A program made the position numbers and the translations under genes. This document shows, piece after piece, positions 30,621-39,075 of a stretch of DNA of 64,000 nt (position 1 is its first letter; every line of letters begins with the position of its first letter). The notes under the pieces are model-generated. The model saw only the letters and a list, made by a program, of their open reading frames with translations, did no database searches and had not been told where the DNA came from. The stretch is taken from assembly GCF_016651105.1 (NCBI RefSeq), contig NZ_JAEKEL010000002.1, positions 62,001-126,000 on the forward strand, in the 5' to 3' direction. The DNA is from Pseudomonas sp. TH15 (GTDB lineage Bacteria > Pseudomonadota > Gammaproteobacteria > Pseudomonadales > Pseudomonadaceae).

Positions 30621-32070
30621 ATTTCAGAAGCTGGATTTCTATGCTCAGCAACGCCCTTACGAGCTGCTGCCGTTCAAATTCGATCGATTGAATGACTGCC
30701 AATACGTCATTACCAATATGGCGGGCGAGTACCAAGTCCTGCCAGTGCCGGTACTCGAACAGCTGATCAACAGAACGCTATCGTTTACATCAGAGCTGAT
30801 CCCAACACTACGTTCGAAGCAGTTCATCCGATTTCCTGAAGAGCAAGCACCGCTCCAGCTTCTGGCACTCAAGATTCGCACGCGGCTATCCAGGCTGGCC
30901 CAGTTCACCAATCTGCATATCTTTGTGGTGACCCTTCGCTGCGACCATAGCTGCCCATATTGTCAGGTGTCGAGGCAGTCGGAGAGCAAAGGCGAATTCG
31001 ACATGACTACGGAAATGGCAGACAAGTCGTTGGATTTCGTTTTCAGGTCTCCGAATCCAGCCATCAAAATTGAGTTTCAGGGTGGCGAGCCGCTGCTGAA
31101 CTTCGAATTGGTGAAGTACGTCGTTCTTGAGGCAAAAAAACGTAACCTCAAGGAAGGGCGTGACCTGCGGTTCGTCATTGCGACCACGCTATCGCTACTG
31201 ACCAATGACATGCTCGATTTCTGTAAGCAGCACCATATCGTGCTTTCATCTTCTCTCGATGGGCCAATGGATCTGCATAATGCAAATCGCCCACGGCCTG
31301 GCCGAGATAGTCACCAGCGTTTCGAGGAAGGCTTGAAGAAAGCCCGTGCAGCCCTCGGCTATGATCAAGTGTCAGCCCTGATGACAACCACAGATAAGAG
31401 CCTGCCACGAGCACGTGACATCATTGATGAATACTTACGCCTGGGCTTTGATGGCATTTTCCTGCGCACGCTTTCCCCTTATGGCTTTGCGATCAAGACC
31501 AAGAAATTCATGTCCTATGACACGGAGCGCTGGCTGGAATTTTACAAGGAAGGTCTGGAGTACATCATTGAGCTAAACAAGTCGGGCATACGATTTGTAG
31601 AGCAGTATTCCGCGATCGTGCTGACAAAAATGCTGACATCGGGGGACCCAGGGTTTGTTGATTTAATGAACCCTGCCGGTGCTGGTATTGCAGCCATCGT
31701 GTTCAACTATGACGGATCGGTCTACGCCTCAGATGAAAGCCGTATGCTTGCCGAAATGGGTGATCATACGTTCCGGTTGGGGAGCATTCTTGAGAATTCA
31801 TATGAGGAGATCATCCTCTCTGATCAACTTCTGGATGCACTGGAAAACTCCTTCACTTTAAGTGCCCCCATGTGTTCTGACTGTGCGTTCGAACCCTACT
31901 GTGGTGCTGAACCTGTCTACCATCACGCAATACACAAGGATGTGGTGGCAAGAAAGCCTGAGTCGGCTTTCTGCAAGCGGAATATGTCGATCTTCAGGCA
32001 CCTCATTGAACTGATGGGAAGCGATGAGCAAACGAAACGGATTTTTATGGGGTGGGCCAACCGATGCTGA
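30613..32070 (+). CDS. hxsB: His-Xaa-Ser system radical SAM maturase HxsB
   Basis: The 485-residue enzyme has a radical SAM core with the CxxxCxxC cluster motif at Cys110, Cys114 and Cys117 (LRCDHSCPYC), followed by the SAM-binding EFQGGEPLLNFEL. A SPASM-like auxiliary-cluster domain at the C-terminus has Cys421, Cys424, Cys430 and Cys454 (CSDCAFEPYCG). SPASM radical SAM enzymes modify ribosomal peptides by forming bonds at side-chain carbons. The GTG start at 30613 overlaps hxsD by 8 bp. It is expected to act on the HSS repeats of HxsA; the chemistry is not known from this sequence. Confidence 0.9.
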   Translation: MSKFQKLDFYAQQRPYELLPFKFDRLNDCQYVITNMAGEYQVLPVPVLEQLINRTLSFTSELIPTLRSKQFIRFPEEQAPLQLLALKIRTRLSRLAQFTNLHIFVVTLRCDHSCPYCQVSRQSESKGEFDMTTEMADKSLDFVFRSPNPAIKIEFQGGEPLLNFELVKYVVLEAKKRNLKEGRDLRFVIATTLSLLTNDMLDFCKQHHIVLSSSLDGPMDLHNANRPRPGRDSHQRFEEGLKKARAALGYDQVSALMTTTDKSLPRARDIIDEYLRLGFDGIFLRTLSPYGFAIKTKKFMSYDTERWLEFYKEGLEYIIELNKSGIRFVEQYSAIVLTKMLTSGDPGFVDLMNPAGAGIAAIVFNYDGSVYASDESRMLAEMGDHTFRLGSILENSYEEIILSDQLLDALENSFTLSAPMCSDCAFEPYCGAEPVYHHAIHKDVVARKPESAFCKRNMSIFRHLIELMGSDEQTKRIFMGWANRC

Positions 32071-33227
32071 AGCTCGGCGGAAAGATTATCCGAATACATG
32101 CGGTTGATGTCTCCAAGGATCTCACGCTAATCAAGGTCTCCACTAACCGAAACCTTCCCGAAATCCTACGAAGAGAAATGGCCTACCTGGTGACTGGATA
32201 CCCGATCCCCAGCGGATTTGCGCACTATCTTCTGACTGAGCAGCATCAGGATTTGGCTCAAGAACTCCCAATGGGTTCCGACCACTCGATCCTGCCGAAT
32301 GACTATGACTACATTGATAACAATGACATTGTCCGGCTTTCCGCTGATCGTCAAAGCATACGGGTTCTGTTTCGGGCCTCTTCGCCGAACAACAGCATTC
32401 TGCTGACTGAGCAGTGCAACAACTATTGCCTTATGTGTTCACAACCTCCTAAAGCAGCCGATGACTCATGGATACTCGATGAAATCGAAAGCCTGATCCC
32501 ATTGATTCCTAAGGAAACCCGTGAGCTAGGATTCACTGGTGGGGAGCCTACGACCAATAAGGAGCGGTTTCTTAAAATCATTAGCCTGACAAAAAGCTAT
32601 TTGCCAAGAACCGCCATCCACATTCTTTCGAACGGAAGAAGCTTTAAAGACTCGGACTTTGCTGAGAAATACGCGGCGATAGGAATACCCGATGCGATGG
32701 TCGGCATTCCCGTCTACTCAGACGATCCAATGCTGCATGACTACATCGTGCAAGCTCGAGGCGCATTCGACGAAACCATCCGAGGCATTCTGAACCTGAA
32801 ACGCTTGGGGCAGAAGGTTGAGATTCGGGTCGTCTTGCACAAGCTGTCAATTCAGCGGCTTCCTCAATTATGTGAGTTCATTGCGCGCAATCTCTTGTTC
32901 GTTGATCAGGTTGCTTTGATGGGGCTTGAAATGATGGGGTTTACTCGCGCTAACCTTGACGAGCTATGGATTGATCCCATCGAGTACAAAGACACTCTCA
33001 GCAATTCAGTGCAGATTCTTGCCAAATATGGAATGAGCGTTTCGGTCTACAACCATCAGCTGTGTCTGGTTAACGCAGACATTCTTCCGTACTACCGAAA
33101 GTCAATTAGTGACTGGAAAAATGAGTTTGCGCCGGAATGCCTGACCTGCAGAAAGCAAAGCGAATGCGGAGGCTTTTTCTCGTCAGGGATCAAATTTGGA
33201 TACAGCAAACAACTTTCCCCTTTCTGA
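32064..33227 (+). CDS. hxsC: His-Xaa-Ser system radical SAM maturase HxsC
   Basis: The 387-residue second radical SAM protein has an N-terminal region of about 100 residues, then Cys118, Cys122 and Cys125 (LLTEQCNNYCLMC) and GFTGGEPTTNKE. The C-terminus has CLTCRKQSECGGFF, a possible ligand set for another cluster. It is distinct from HxsB, and paired maturases of this type define the Hxs system. The ATG at 32064 is preferred, overlapping the hxsB stop by 7 bp; a GTG four codons upstream (32052) is possible. It is the last gene of the cassette, 18 bp before the right tesA repeat. Confidence 0.88.
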   Translation: MLKLGGKIIRIHAVDVSKDLTLIKVSTNRNLPEILRREMAYLVTGYPIPSGFAHYLLTEQHQDLAQELPMGSDHSILPNDYDYIDNNDIVRLSADRQSIRVLFRASSPNNSILLTEQCNNYCLMCSQPPKAADDSWILDEIESLIPLIPKETRELGFTGGEPTTNKERFLKIISLTKSYLPRTAIHILSNGRSFKDSDFAEKYAAIGIPDAMVGIPVYSDDPMLHDYIVQARGAFDETIRGILNLKRLGQKVEIRVVLHKLSIQRLPQLCEFIARNLLFVDQVALMGLEMMGFTRANLDELWIDPIEYKDTLSNSVQILAKYGMSVSVYNHQLCLVNADILPYYRKSISDWKNEFAPECLTCRKQSECGGFFSSGIKFGYSKQLSPF

Positions 33228-33245
33228 CGCCTCCGCAGAGCTATA

Positions 33246-33389
33246 TCAAAGCAGCGGTTTTAGTGTCGGCCAGACATTTTCCAGCAACTGGCCCTGAGCC
33301 CCTGCCGCCGGGTGCAGGCCATCGGCTTGCATCAGCTCCGGATGACCGCCGATTCCTTCGAGAAAAAACGGCACCAGCGGGATCTTTTT
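33246..33389. repeat. Right copy of the 144-bp tesA-end direct repeat
   Basis: This copy begins exactly at the tesA stop codon (TCA on the plus strand) and matches 29734-29877 at 143 of 144 positions. The spacing between copies is 3512 bp. It forms the functional end of the complete tesA. Confidence 0.95.
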
Positions 33390-33851
33390 CTCGGTGGCCA
33401 GGTTGCCGTAGACCTCGGCAAAGGCTTCGGTGTAGCGCTTGCCGTAGTTGGGTGGCAATTGCATGCCCAGCAACAGGACCTTGGCGCCACTGGCCCGGGA
33501 GCTGTCGATCATCGCCGCAAGGTTTTGTTGCAATTGTGTTGGCAGCATTCCGCGCAAGCCGTCGTTGCCTCCCAATTCGAGGATCACCAACTCGGGTTTA
33601 TGCTCTGCAAGCAGCGCCGGCAGGCGTGCCTGGCCTCCGGCACTGGTGTCGCCGCTGATGGAGGCGTTGATCACTTTATCGTCGAAACCTTCGCGCTTGA
33701 GCCGTTGCTCAAGCAGCGACACCCACCCCAAACGGGTATCCAGTCCGAAACCGGCGCTGATACTATCGCCAACGATCAGGACTGTACCCGCCGCTGCGTT
33801 CTGGGCCATGCACATCAAGGCCAGGCCAGCACTCAAAAACCACACACGCAT
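33246..33851 (-). CDS. tesA: Arylesterase/thioesterase I, GDSL (SGNH) hydrolase TesA
   Basis: The 201-residue periplasmic SGNH hydrolase cleaves acyl-CoA, aryl and other esters. A signal peptide (MRVWFLSAGLALMCMAQNAA) precedes the nucleophile block VGDSISAGFG. GGNDGLRG (block III) and the catalytic Asp-His in DGLHP (about 177 and 180) follow. The start at 33851 is used; another ATG four codons upstream (33863) overlaps the divergent ABC gene start in CATG. Residues 155-201 lie within the duplicated segment, so the Hxs cassette inserted without breaking the gene. The gene is complete. Confidence 0.95.
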   Translation of the reverse strand: MRVWFLSAGLALMCMAQNAAAGTVLIVGDSISAGFGLDTRLGWVSLLEQRLKREGFDDKVINASISGDTSAGGQARLPALLAEHKPELVILELGGNDGLRGMLPTQLQQNLAAMIDSSRASGAKVLLLGMQLPPNYGKRYTEAFAEVYGNLATEKKIPLVPFFLEGIGGHPELMQADGLHPAAGAQGQLLENVWPTLKPLL

Positions 33852-33861
33852 CGGATTCTCC

Positions 33862-34545
33862 ATGGGCGCAAGCATTCTCACCGCGAAGAACCTCAGCAAA
33901 GTGGTTCCCAGCGCGGAAGGTGAACTGACTATCCTGCACGAACTCAGCCTGGAACTGAACAAGGGCGACAGCCTGGCCATCGTTGGTGCCTCCGGTTCCG
34001 GTAAATCGACCCTCCTGGGCCTGCTCGCCGGCCTCGATCTGCCGAGCAGTGGCGAAGTCACCCTCGCCGGCCAGGCCCTGAGCAATCTCGACGAAGATCA
34101 ACGCGCGCGCATCCGCGCCGAGCACGTGGGTTTTGTCTTTCAATCGTTCCAGTTGCTCGACAGTCTTAATGCGCTGGAAAACGTCATGCTGCCGCTGGAA
34201 CTCGACGGCCGCAAAGACGCCCGGGAGCGCGCCACCGAATTGCTGCAACGAGTTGGCCTGGGCCAGCGCCTCACCCACTCGCCACGCCAGCTCTCCGGCG
34301 GTGAACAGCAGCGCGTGGCCATTGCCCGTGCGTTTGCCGCCGAACCTGACGTGTTGTTTGCCGATGAACCCACCGGCAACCTCGACAGCCACACCGGCGA
34401 GCGCATCAGCGACTTGCTGTTCGAACTGAACCAGGAACGCGGTACGACCCTGGTGTTGGTAACCCACGACGAACGCCTGGCACATCGCTGCCGGCGCCTG
34501 ATCCGCCTTGAAGCCGGCCTGCTGGTCGCCCCTCTGGAGCCTTGA
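33862..34545 (+). CDS. ABC transporter ATP-binding protein (YbbA-like)
   Basis: The 227-residue ATPase of the LolD/MacB-type class has Walker A GASGSGKST (about residue 45), signature LSGGEQQRVAIARAF and Walker B VLFADEPTGNLD. It is paired with the FtsX-type permease encoded next, overlapping by 4 bp (ATGA). YbbA-YbbP systems lie beside tesA in many Proteobacteria, including this divergent arrangement. They are thought to act in lipid or ester export through the inner membrane rather than bulk transport. The start is the ATG at 33862, 10 bp from the tesA start. Confidence 0.92.
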   Translation: MGASILTAKNLSKVVPSAEGELTILHELSLELNKGDSLAIVGASGSGKSTLLGLLAGLDLPSSGEVTLAGQALSNLDEDQRARIRAEHVGFVFQSFQLLDSLNALENVMLPLELDGRKDARERATELLQRVGLGQRLTHSPRQLSGGEQQRVAIARAFAAEPDVLFADEPTGNLDSHTGERISDLLFELNQERGTTLVLVTHDERLAHRCRRLIRLEAGLLVAPLEP

Positions 34546-37049
34546 TGGCACGCTTGCCGCTATTGCGCCTGTTCAGCCTCGCCATCCGCCAACTGCTGCG
34601 CGACGCCCGCGCCGGAGAGCTGCGGGTGTTGTTCTTCGCCTTGCTGGTGGCCGTGGCGGCGAGTACTGCCATCGGTTATTTCGGCGCCCGCCTCAATGGC
34701 GCCATGATGCTGCGTGCCACCGAGTTTCTCGGTGCCGACCTTTTGCTCGAAGGCAGTTCACCTGCGCGCCCCGAGCAGATCAAAAGCGGTACGGAGTTGG
34801 GCCTGGAACATGCGCAGGTGGTGGAATTCTCCAGCGTCATCGCCACGGACAAGGGCATTCAGCTGTCCAGCATCAAGGCGGCCGACGATGTCTATCCACT
34901 GCGCGGCGAACTGAAAAGCGCCCCCGCGCCGTTTGCCCCGGAAGTTTCCGGCGGCGGGCCAAAACCCGGCGAAGCCTGGGTCGAAGCACGCCTGCTGACG
35001 GCTCTGGATCTGAAGATCGGCGACAGCATCGACGTCGGCATGAAAACCCTGAAGCTATCGCGGGTGTTGACGTATGAACCGGACCGCGCCGGCAATTTCT
35101 ACAGCCTGACGCCGCGCGTGTTAATCAACCTCAGCGACCTTACGGCGACTGGCGTGGTGCAGCCCGGCAGCCGGGTCAGTTATCGCGAACTCTGGCGCGG
35201 CAATGCCCAGTCGCTGGAAACCTATCGGCAACTGGTCAAGCCGGGCCTCGCCGCCAACCAGCGCCTGCAAGATGCCCGGGATGGCAACCGACAGATCGGT
35301 GGTGCACTGGGCAAGGCCGAGCGCTACTTGAACATGGCCAGTCTGGTGGCGGTTTTGCTGTCCGGTGTGGCCGTGGCGCTGTCAGCGACACGCTTCGCCA
35401 TGCGTCGATTCGATGCCAGCGCCTTGCTGCGCTGTCTGGGTCTGTCCCGTCGGGAAACCATGCTGCTGTTCAGTTTGCAGCTGACAGTGCTTGGCTTGCT
35501 CGCCAGCCTCAGCGGCGCCCTTCTCGGCTGGTTGGCGCAACTCGGGCTGTTTGCGCTGCTGCATGACTTGCTGCCCACTGACGTTCCACCGGGCGGCTTG
35601 CTGCCAGCCATTGCCGGGATCGGCACCGGGCTGGTGGCACTGGCCGGTTTCGCCCTCCCACCGCTGGCCGCCCTTGGCCGGGTACCGCCATTGCGCGTAT
35701 TGCGTCGAGACATGCTGCCAATCCCGTCCAGCACCTGGATGGTCTATGGCGCGGCGCTGGGCGCACTCGGGTTGATCATGTGGCGTTTGAGTCTGGACCT
35801 GGTGCTGACCTTCGCCCTGCTGGGCGGTGGCGTGATCGCTGCGGTGGTGCTCGGCGGCTTGCTGCTGTTGCTGCTCAATAGCCTGCGTCGAATGTTGGCC
35901 CGTGCGTCGTTGCCGTGGCGCCTGGGTCTGGGCCAACTGCTGCGTCATCCATTGGCGGCCGCTGGCCAATCCCTGGCCTTCGGTTTGATTCTGCTGTCCA
36001 TGGCGCTGATTGCATTGCTGCGCGGCGAGCTGCTGGACACCTGGCAGAACCAGTTGCCGAAAAACGCACCGAATTATTTCGCGCTGAATATTCTCCCGGC
36101 GGACAAACAGGCGTTCACCGATCGGCTGATCGAACTGTCGGCACAATCGGCGCCGCTGTACCCGGTGGTACCAGGCAGGCTGATCAGTATCAATGGCGAA
36201 GCGGTGCAGGACATCGTCAGCAAGGATTCGGCCGGTGACCGGGCGATCCAGCGTGACCTGAGCCTGACTTGGGCGGCGGACCTGCCAGCGGGCAACAAGC
36301 TCACTTCGGGAACCTGGTGGACCGAACAAACGCCGGAGGATGTTCCCGGTGTGTCGGTGGAAGGCAAGGTTGCCGAGAGCCTGAAGCTCAAGCTGGGCGA
36401 TCATCTGGTGTTCACCGTCGGCGGGGTCAATCGCGAAGCGAAAGTCACCAGCCTGCGGGAGATCAACTGGGACAACTTCCAGCCGAACTTCTTCATGATC
36501 TTTCAGCCCGGCACTTTGAAAGATCTGCCCGCGACCTACCTCACCAGTTTTTATCTGGCAGCCGGTCACGATCAGCAGATTGTCGATCTGTCCCGGGCGT
36601 TCCCGGCGGTCACCATTCTGCAAGTTGAAGCCTTGCTGGAACAGCTGCGCAGTATCCTTGCCCAAGTCACCCTGGCGGTGGAATACGTGTTGTTGTTCGT
36701 GCTGGCGGCGGGCATGGCCGTGCTGTTCTCCGGCCTGCAAGCAACACTGGATGAACGAATTCGCCAAGGGGCGCTGTTACGCGCCCTAGGGGCCGAGCGC
36801 CAATTGCTGGTCAAGGCCCGGCGCATCGAGTTCGGCTTGCTCGGCGCCGTCAGCGGCCTGCTGGCGGCCCTGGGTTCGGAGCTGGTCAGCCTGGTGCTTT
36901 ACCGTTACGCCTTCGACCTGCCCTGGCACCCGCATCCGTGGCTGCTGGTGCTGCCATTGATCGGCGCGGCACTGATCGGCGGTGCCGGTGTGTTCGGCAC
37001 GCGTCGCGCCCTGAACGCCAGCCCCCTGACAGTCCTGCGCGAGGGTTGA
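34542..37049 (+). CDS. ABC transporter permease, FtsX family (YbbP-like)
   Basis: The 835-residue inner-membrane permease has an N-terminal transmembrane helix and a first periplasmic domain. A first FtsX block (about residues 260-390) contains LLRCLGLSRRETMLLFSLQL. A middle membrane section, a second periplasmic domain and a C-terminal FtsX block follow; the last has GALLRALGAERQLLVKARRIEF and ends ALNASPLTVLREG. Length agrees with YbbP (about 800). It is translationally coupled to the ATPase gene and presumably forms a dimer with it. The substrate is unknown; the neighbouring tesA suggests lipid- or ester-related work. Confidence 0.9.
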   Translation: MMARLPLLRLFSLAIRQLLRDARAGELRVLFFALLVAVAASTAIGYFGARLNGAMMLRATEFLGADLLLEGSSPARPEQIKSGTELGLEHAQVVEFSSVIATDKGIQLSSIKAADDVYPLRGELKSAPAPFAPEVSGGGPKPGEAWVEARLLTALDLKIGDSIDVGMKTLKLSRVLTYEPDRAGNFYSLTPRVLINLSDLTATGVVQPGSRVSYRELWRGNAQSLETYRQLVKPGLAANQRLQDARDGNRQIGGALGKAERYLNMASLVAVLLSGVAVALSATRFAMRRFDASALLRCLGLSRRETMLLFSLQLTVLGLLASLSGALLGWLAQLGLFALLHDLLPTDVPPGGLLPAIAGIGTGLVALAGFALPPLAALGRVPPLRVLRRDMLPIPSSTWMVYGAALGALGLIMWRLSLDLVLTFALLGGGVIAAVVLGGLLLLLLNSLRRMLARASLPWRLGLGQLLRHPLAAAGQSLAFGLILLSMALIALLRGELLDTWQNQLPKNAPNYFALNILPADKQAFTDRLIELSAQSAPLYPVVPGRLISINGEAVQDIVSKDSAGDRAIQRDLSLTWAADLPAGNKLTSGTWWTEQTPEDVPGVSVEGKVAESLKLKLGDHLVFTVGGVNREAKVTSLREINWDNFQPNFFMIFQPGTLKDLPATYLTSFYLAAGHDQQIVDLSRAFPAVTILQVEALLEQLRSILAQVTLAVEYVLLFVLAAGMAVLFSGLQATLDERIRQGALLRALGAERQLLVKARRIEFGLLGAVSGLLAALGSELVSLVLYRYAFDLPWHPHPWLLVLPLIGAALIGGAGVFGTRRALNASPLTVLREG

Positions 37050-37083
37050 TAGACTCCAGCACTCTCTACCACAAGAAGTCGCC

Positions 37084-37581
37084 ATGAGCCGTTATCGCCC
37101 TCCCCGCACCGCTGGCACCGCGCTGATCACCCCCGAAGGTGAAGCGCGGATGCGTGCCGAGTTTCACGAACTCTGGCACGTGCGCCGACCGCAGGTAACG
37201 CAATCGGTCAGCGAGGCAGCGGCCCAGGGTGATCGCTCGGAAAATGCCGAATACACCTACGGCAAGAAAATGCTGCGCGAGATCGACAGTCGTGTGCGTT
37301 TTCTCACCAAACGACTGGAAGCCCTGAAAGTCGTCAGCGAAAAACCCAGCGATCCGAACAAGGTGTATTTCGGCGCCTGGGTGACGATTGAAGATGAGGA
37401 CGGCAAAGAGTCGCGCTATCGCATTGTCGGCCCGGACGAACTGGACCTCAAACTGGGACTGATCAGCATTGATTCGCCACTGGCCCGCGCTCTGATCGGT
37501 AAGGCACTGGACGCAGAAGTCCGGGTCCAGACACCCACCGGTGAGCAGTGCGTGTATATCGTGGCGATCGAGTATCTGTAG
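37084..37581 (+). CDS. greB: Transcription elongation factor GreB
   Basis: The 165-residue Gre factor enters the secondary channel of RNA polymerase and stimulates cleavage of backtracked transcripts. The coiled-coil has the canonical tip AAAQGDRSENAEYTYGKK with the acidic residues that hold Mg. RFLTKRLEALKVV and a C-terminal FKBP-like domain with SIDSPLARALIGKALDAEV follow. The GreB-specific N-terminus MSRYRPPRTAGTALITPEGE is present. It lies 34 bp after the permease gene in the same direction. Confidence 0.94.
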   Translation: MSRYRPPRTAGTALITPEGEARMRAEFHELWHVRRPQVTQSVSEAAAQGDRSENAEYTYGKKMLREIDSRVRFLTKRLEALKVVSEKPSDPNKVYFGAWVTIEDEDGKESRYRIVGPDELDLKLGLISIDSPLARALIGKALDAEVRVQTPTGEQCVYIVAIEYL

Positions 37582-37593
37582 CGTCCTGAAACC

Positions 37594-37902
37594 TCAGCGC
37601 CGGGTAATCAACCCTTGTCGAGCGACACGGGTTAATTGTTTGATCACTTCGGGCGCATCTTCAAGGCTCGGCGACTGAATCACCGCCAGATCAAAACTGT
37701 CGTTGGCAAACCGAGCCAGTGACTCACCATCTTCGACAAACTGGATCAGGAAAGCTGCGGGGCCGCCAGTACGACGTGGCCAGCCGTCGAGATAACGCAG
37801 AAGCGTCGGCTGATGTTTGCCGCCAAGCAGGATTTTTGGATTGCGCTGGGTGAGGTGTGCCGTGATCGGCGCGGGGCGTACAACGGGGCTTAGTGCATTC
37901 AT
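37594..37902 (-). CDS. Hypothetical protein, possible response-type or methyltransferase-like fragment
   Basis: The 102-residue protein starts MNALSPVVRPAPITAHLTQR; an upstream in-frame TTG exists at 37923. The C-terminal half reads DLAVIQSPSLEDAPEVIKQLTRVARQGLI, which resembles the end of a Rossmann-type domain but is too short to assign. It is convergent with greB, separated by 12 bp. No signal peptide or membrane segment is seen. Confidence 0.55.
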   Translation of the reverse strand: MNALSPVVRPAPITAHLTQRNPKILLGGKHQPTLLRYLDGWPRRTGGPAAFLIQFVEDGESLARFANDSFDLAVIQSPSLEDAPEVIKQLTRVARQGLITRR

Positions 37903-38113
37903 TGGGTCGTGTCTCTGCCTCAAAAGTCTGCATGGCAGGTGAGAGGCAACACCGAACCAGCGCTTTAGCGGTATTTCGAAGCCTGTTTCAAGCTTCTATC
38001 GGCAACTGGATGAGTCACCTGGCGCCCCGCAAGTAGCTGTTTAAATCGGCGCATGAGCAACATCCTAGAGAACGTGACCGGACAGTGTCAAGAATCAGAA
38101 GCTATAAGCGTTA

Positions 38114-39004
38114 TCACCACTGCAAGGTGATGGTGCTTTCGAAGGCCCGCTCCTGACCGGTGACCGGGTCCACAAAGCGCAGTCCCTGGGCCAGCAATTT
38201 CAGGGGGTTGGCGTAATCATCCTCGACGTCCTTGAGCACCTGTGGGTAGAACGGATCATTGCAGATACTCGCGCCCAAAGCCGTCATGTGCACGCGCAAC
38301 TGGTGCTTCTTGCCGGTGACCGGATAGAGCCCGTAACGCCAGAGTTCGCCGTTTTTCTCCCTGACCTCGACCGCCGTCTCGGTGTTGCTGACGCCCGGAC
38401 CTTCCTGCATGCGAAAGAACGGTTCGCCATCGACAAGCCGGCTTTTATGGACCAACGGAAAGGCCAGCTCAGGCAACGCCGGGGCAATGGCCTCGTAGCG
38501 TTTTTCGATTTGCCGCGCTGGGAACAACGACTGATACGCCGAACGCGTCTGAGGATTGGCTGAAAACAGCACGAGCCCCGCGGTATGCCGGTCGATGCGG
38601 TGCAAAGGCACCAAGTGGGGATTATCCAAGCGGTGGATCAGCCGCCGTAGCAGAGTCTGCTCCACGTATTCGCCAGCCGGCGTTACGGGCAGAAAGTGCG
38701 GTTTGTCCGCGACTACCAGATGTTCGTCGGCGTACAGGATCGACTCGATCACCGGAATAGGTTTTTCGTCCGGCACCTCACGAAAATAGTGAATCCGCAG
38801 ACCTTCCTTGTAGGCCAGGTCAAGGGCGATTGGCAGGCCTTGTCCGTCGAGGACACGACCGCGAGCGATCCGGTCCAGCCACTGTTCACGACCAATTGCG
38901 CGAAAGTGCTCGCACAGGCAATCGAGGACGGTCTGCCACGGGCCGGGTGGCAAGTAGAGGGTGCTGGCCTGGCTGTGTGCAGCAGAAAAAGACGAAGTGG
39001 ACAT
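38114..39004 (-). CDS. RluA-family pseudouridine synthase
   Basis: The 296-residue enzyme converts uridine to pseudouridine in rRNA or tRNA. The catalytic motif HRIDRHTAGLVLFSA (about residue 135) holds the essential Asp. Later conserved segments are KRYEAIAP and VTGKKHQLRVHMTALGASICND. The N-terminus (about 20-75) resembles an S4-like region without clear conservation. The target base cannot be deduced. It is monocistronic between two small hypothetical genes. Confidence 0.9.
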   Translation of the reverse strand: MSTSSFSAAHSQASTLYLPPGPWQTVLDCLCEHFRAIGREQWLDRIARGRVLDGQGLPIALDLAYKEGLRIHYFREVPDEKPIPVIESILYADEHLVVADKPHFLPVTPAGEYVEQTLLRRLIHRLDNPHLVPLHRIDRHTAGLVLFSANPQTRSAYQSLFPARQIEKRYEAIAPALPELAFPLVHKSRLVDGEPFFRMQEGPGVSNTETAVEVREKNGELWRYGLYPVTGKKHQLRVHMTALGASICNDPFYPQVLKDVEDDYANPLKLLAQGLRFVDPVTGQERAFESTITLQW

Positions 39005-39075
39005 ACGAAAGCTCTAACCCTCAATGCAGGGCGGCATTATCCAACAGTGACCGGAGCGAACCTAGCGAAGAATCC

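Larger units (their letters stand above)
29734..33245. mobile_element. 3.5-kb His-Xaa-Ser (Hxs) cassette inserted at the tesA 3' end
   Basis: A unit of 3512 bp lies between two direct copies of the tesA 3' terminus (29734-29877 and 33246-33389). It carries four genes in one direction (hxsA, hxsD, hxsB, hxsC) and a promoter. Base composition is visibly lower in GC: a hand count of 31561-31620 gives 27 of 60 G+C, against 44 of 60 at 34021-34080 outside. No integrase, transposase or terminal inverted repeat was found, so mobility probably depends on homologous recombination or on enzymes supplied in trans. Boundaries could equally be written 29878-33389. Confidence 0.8.
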
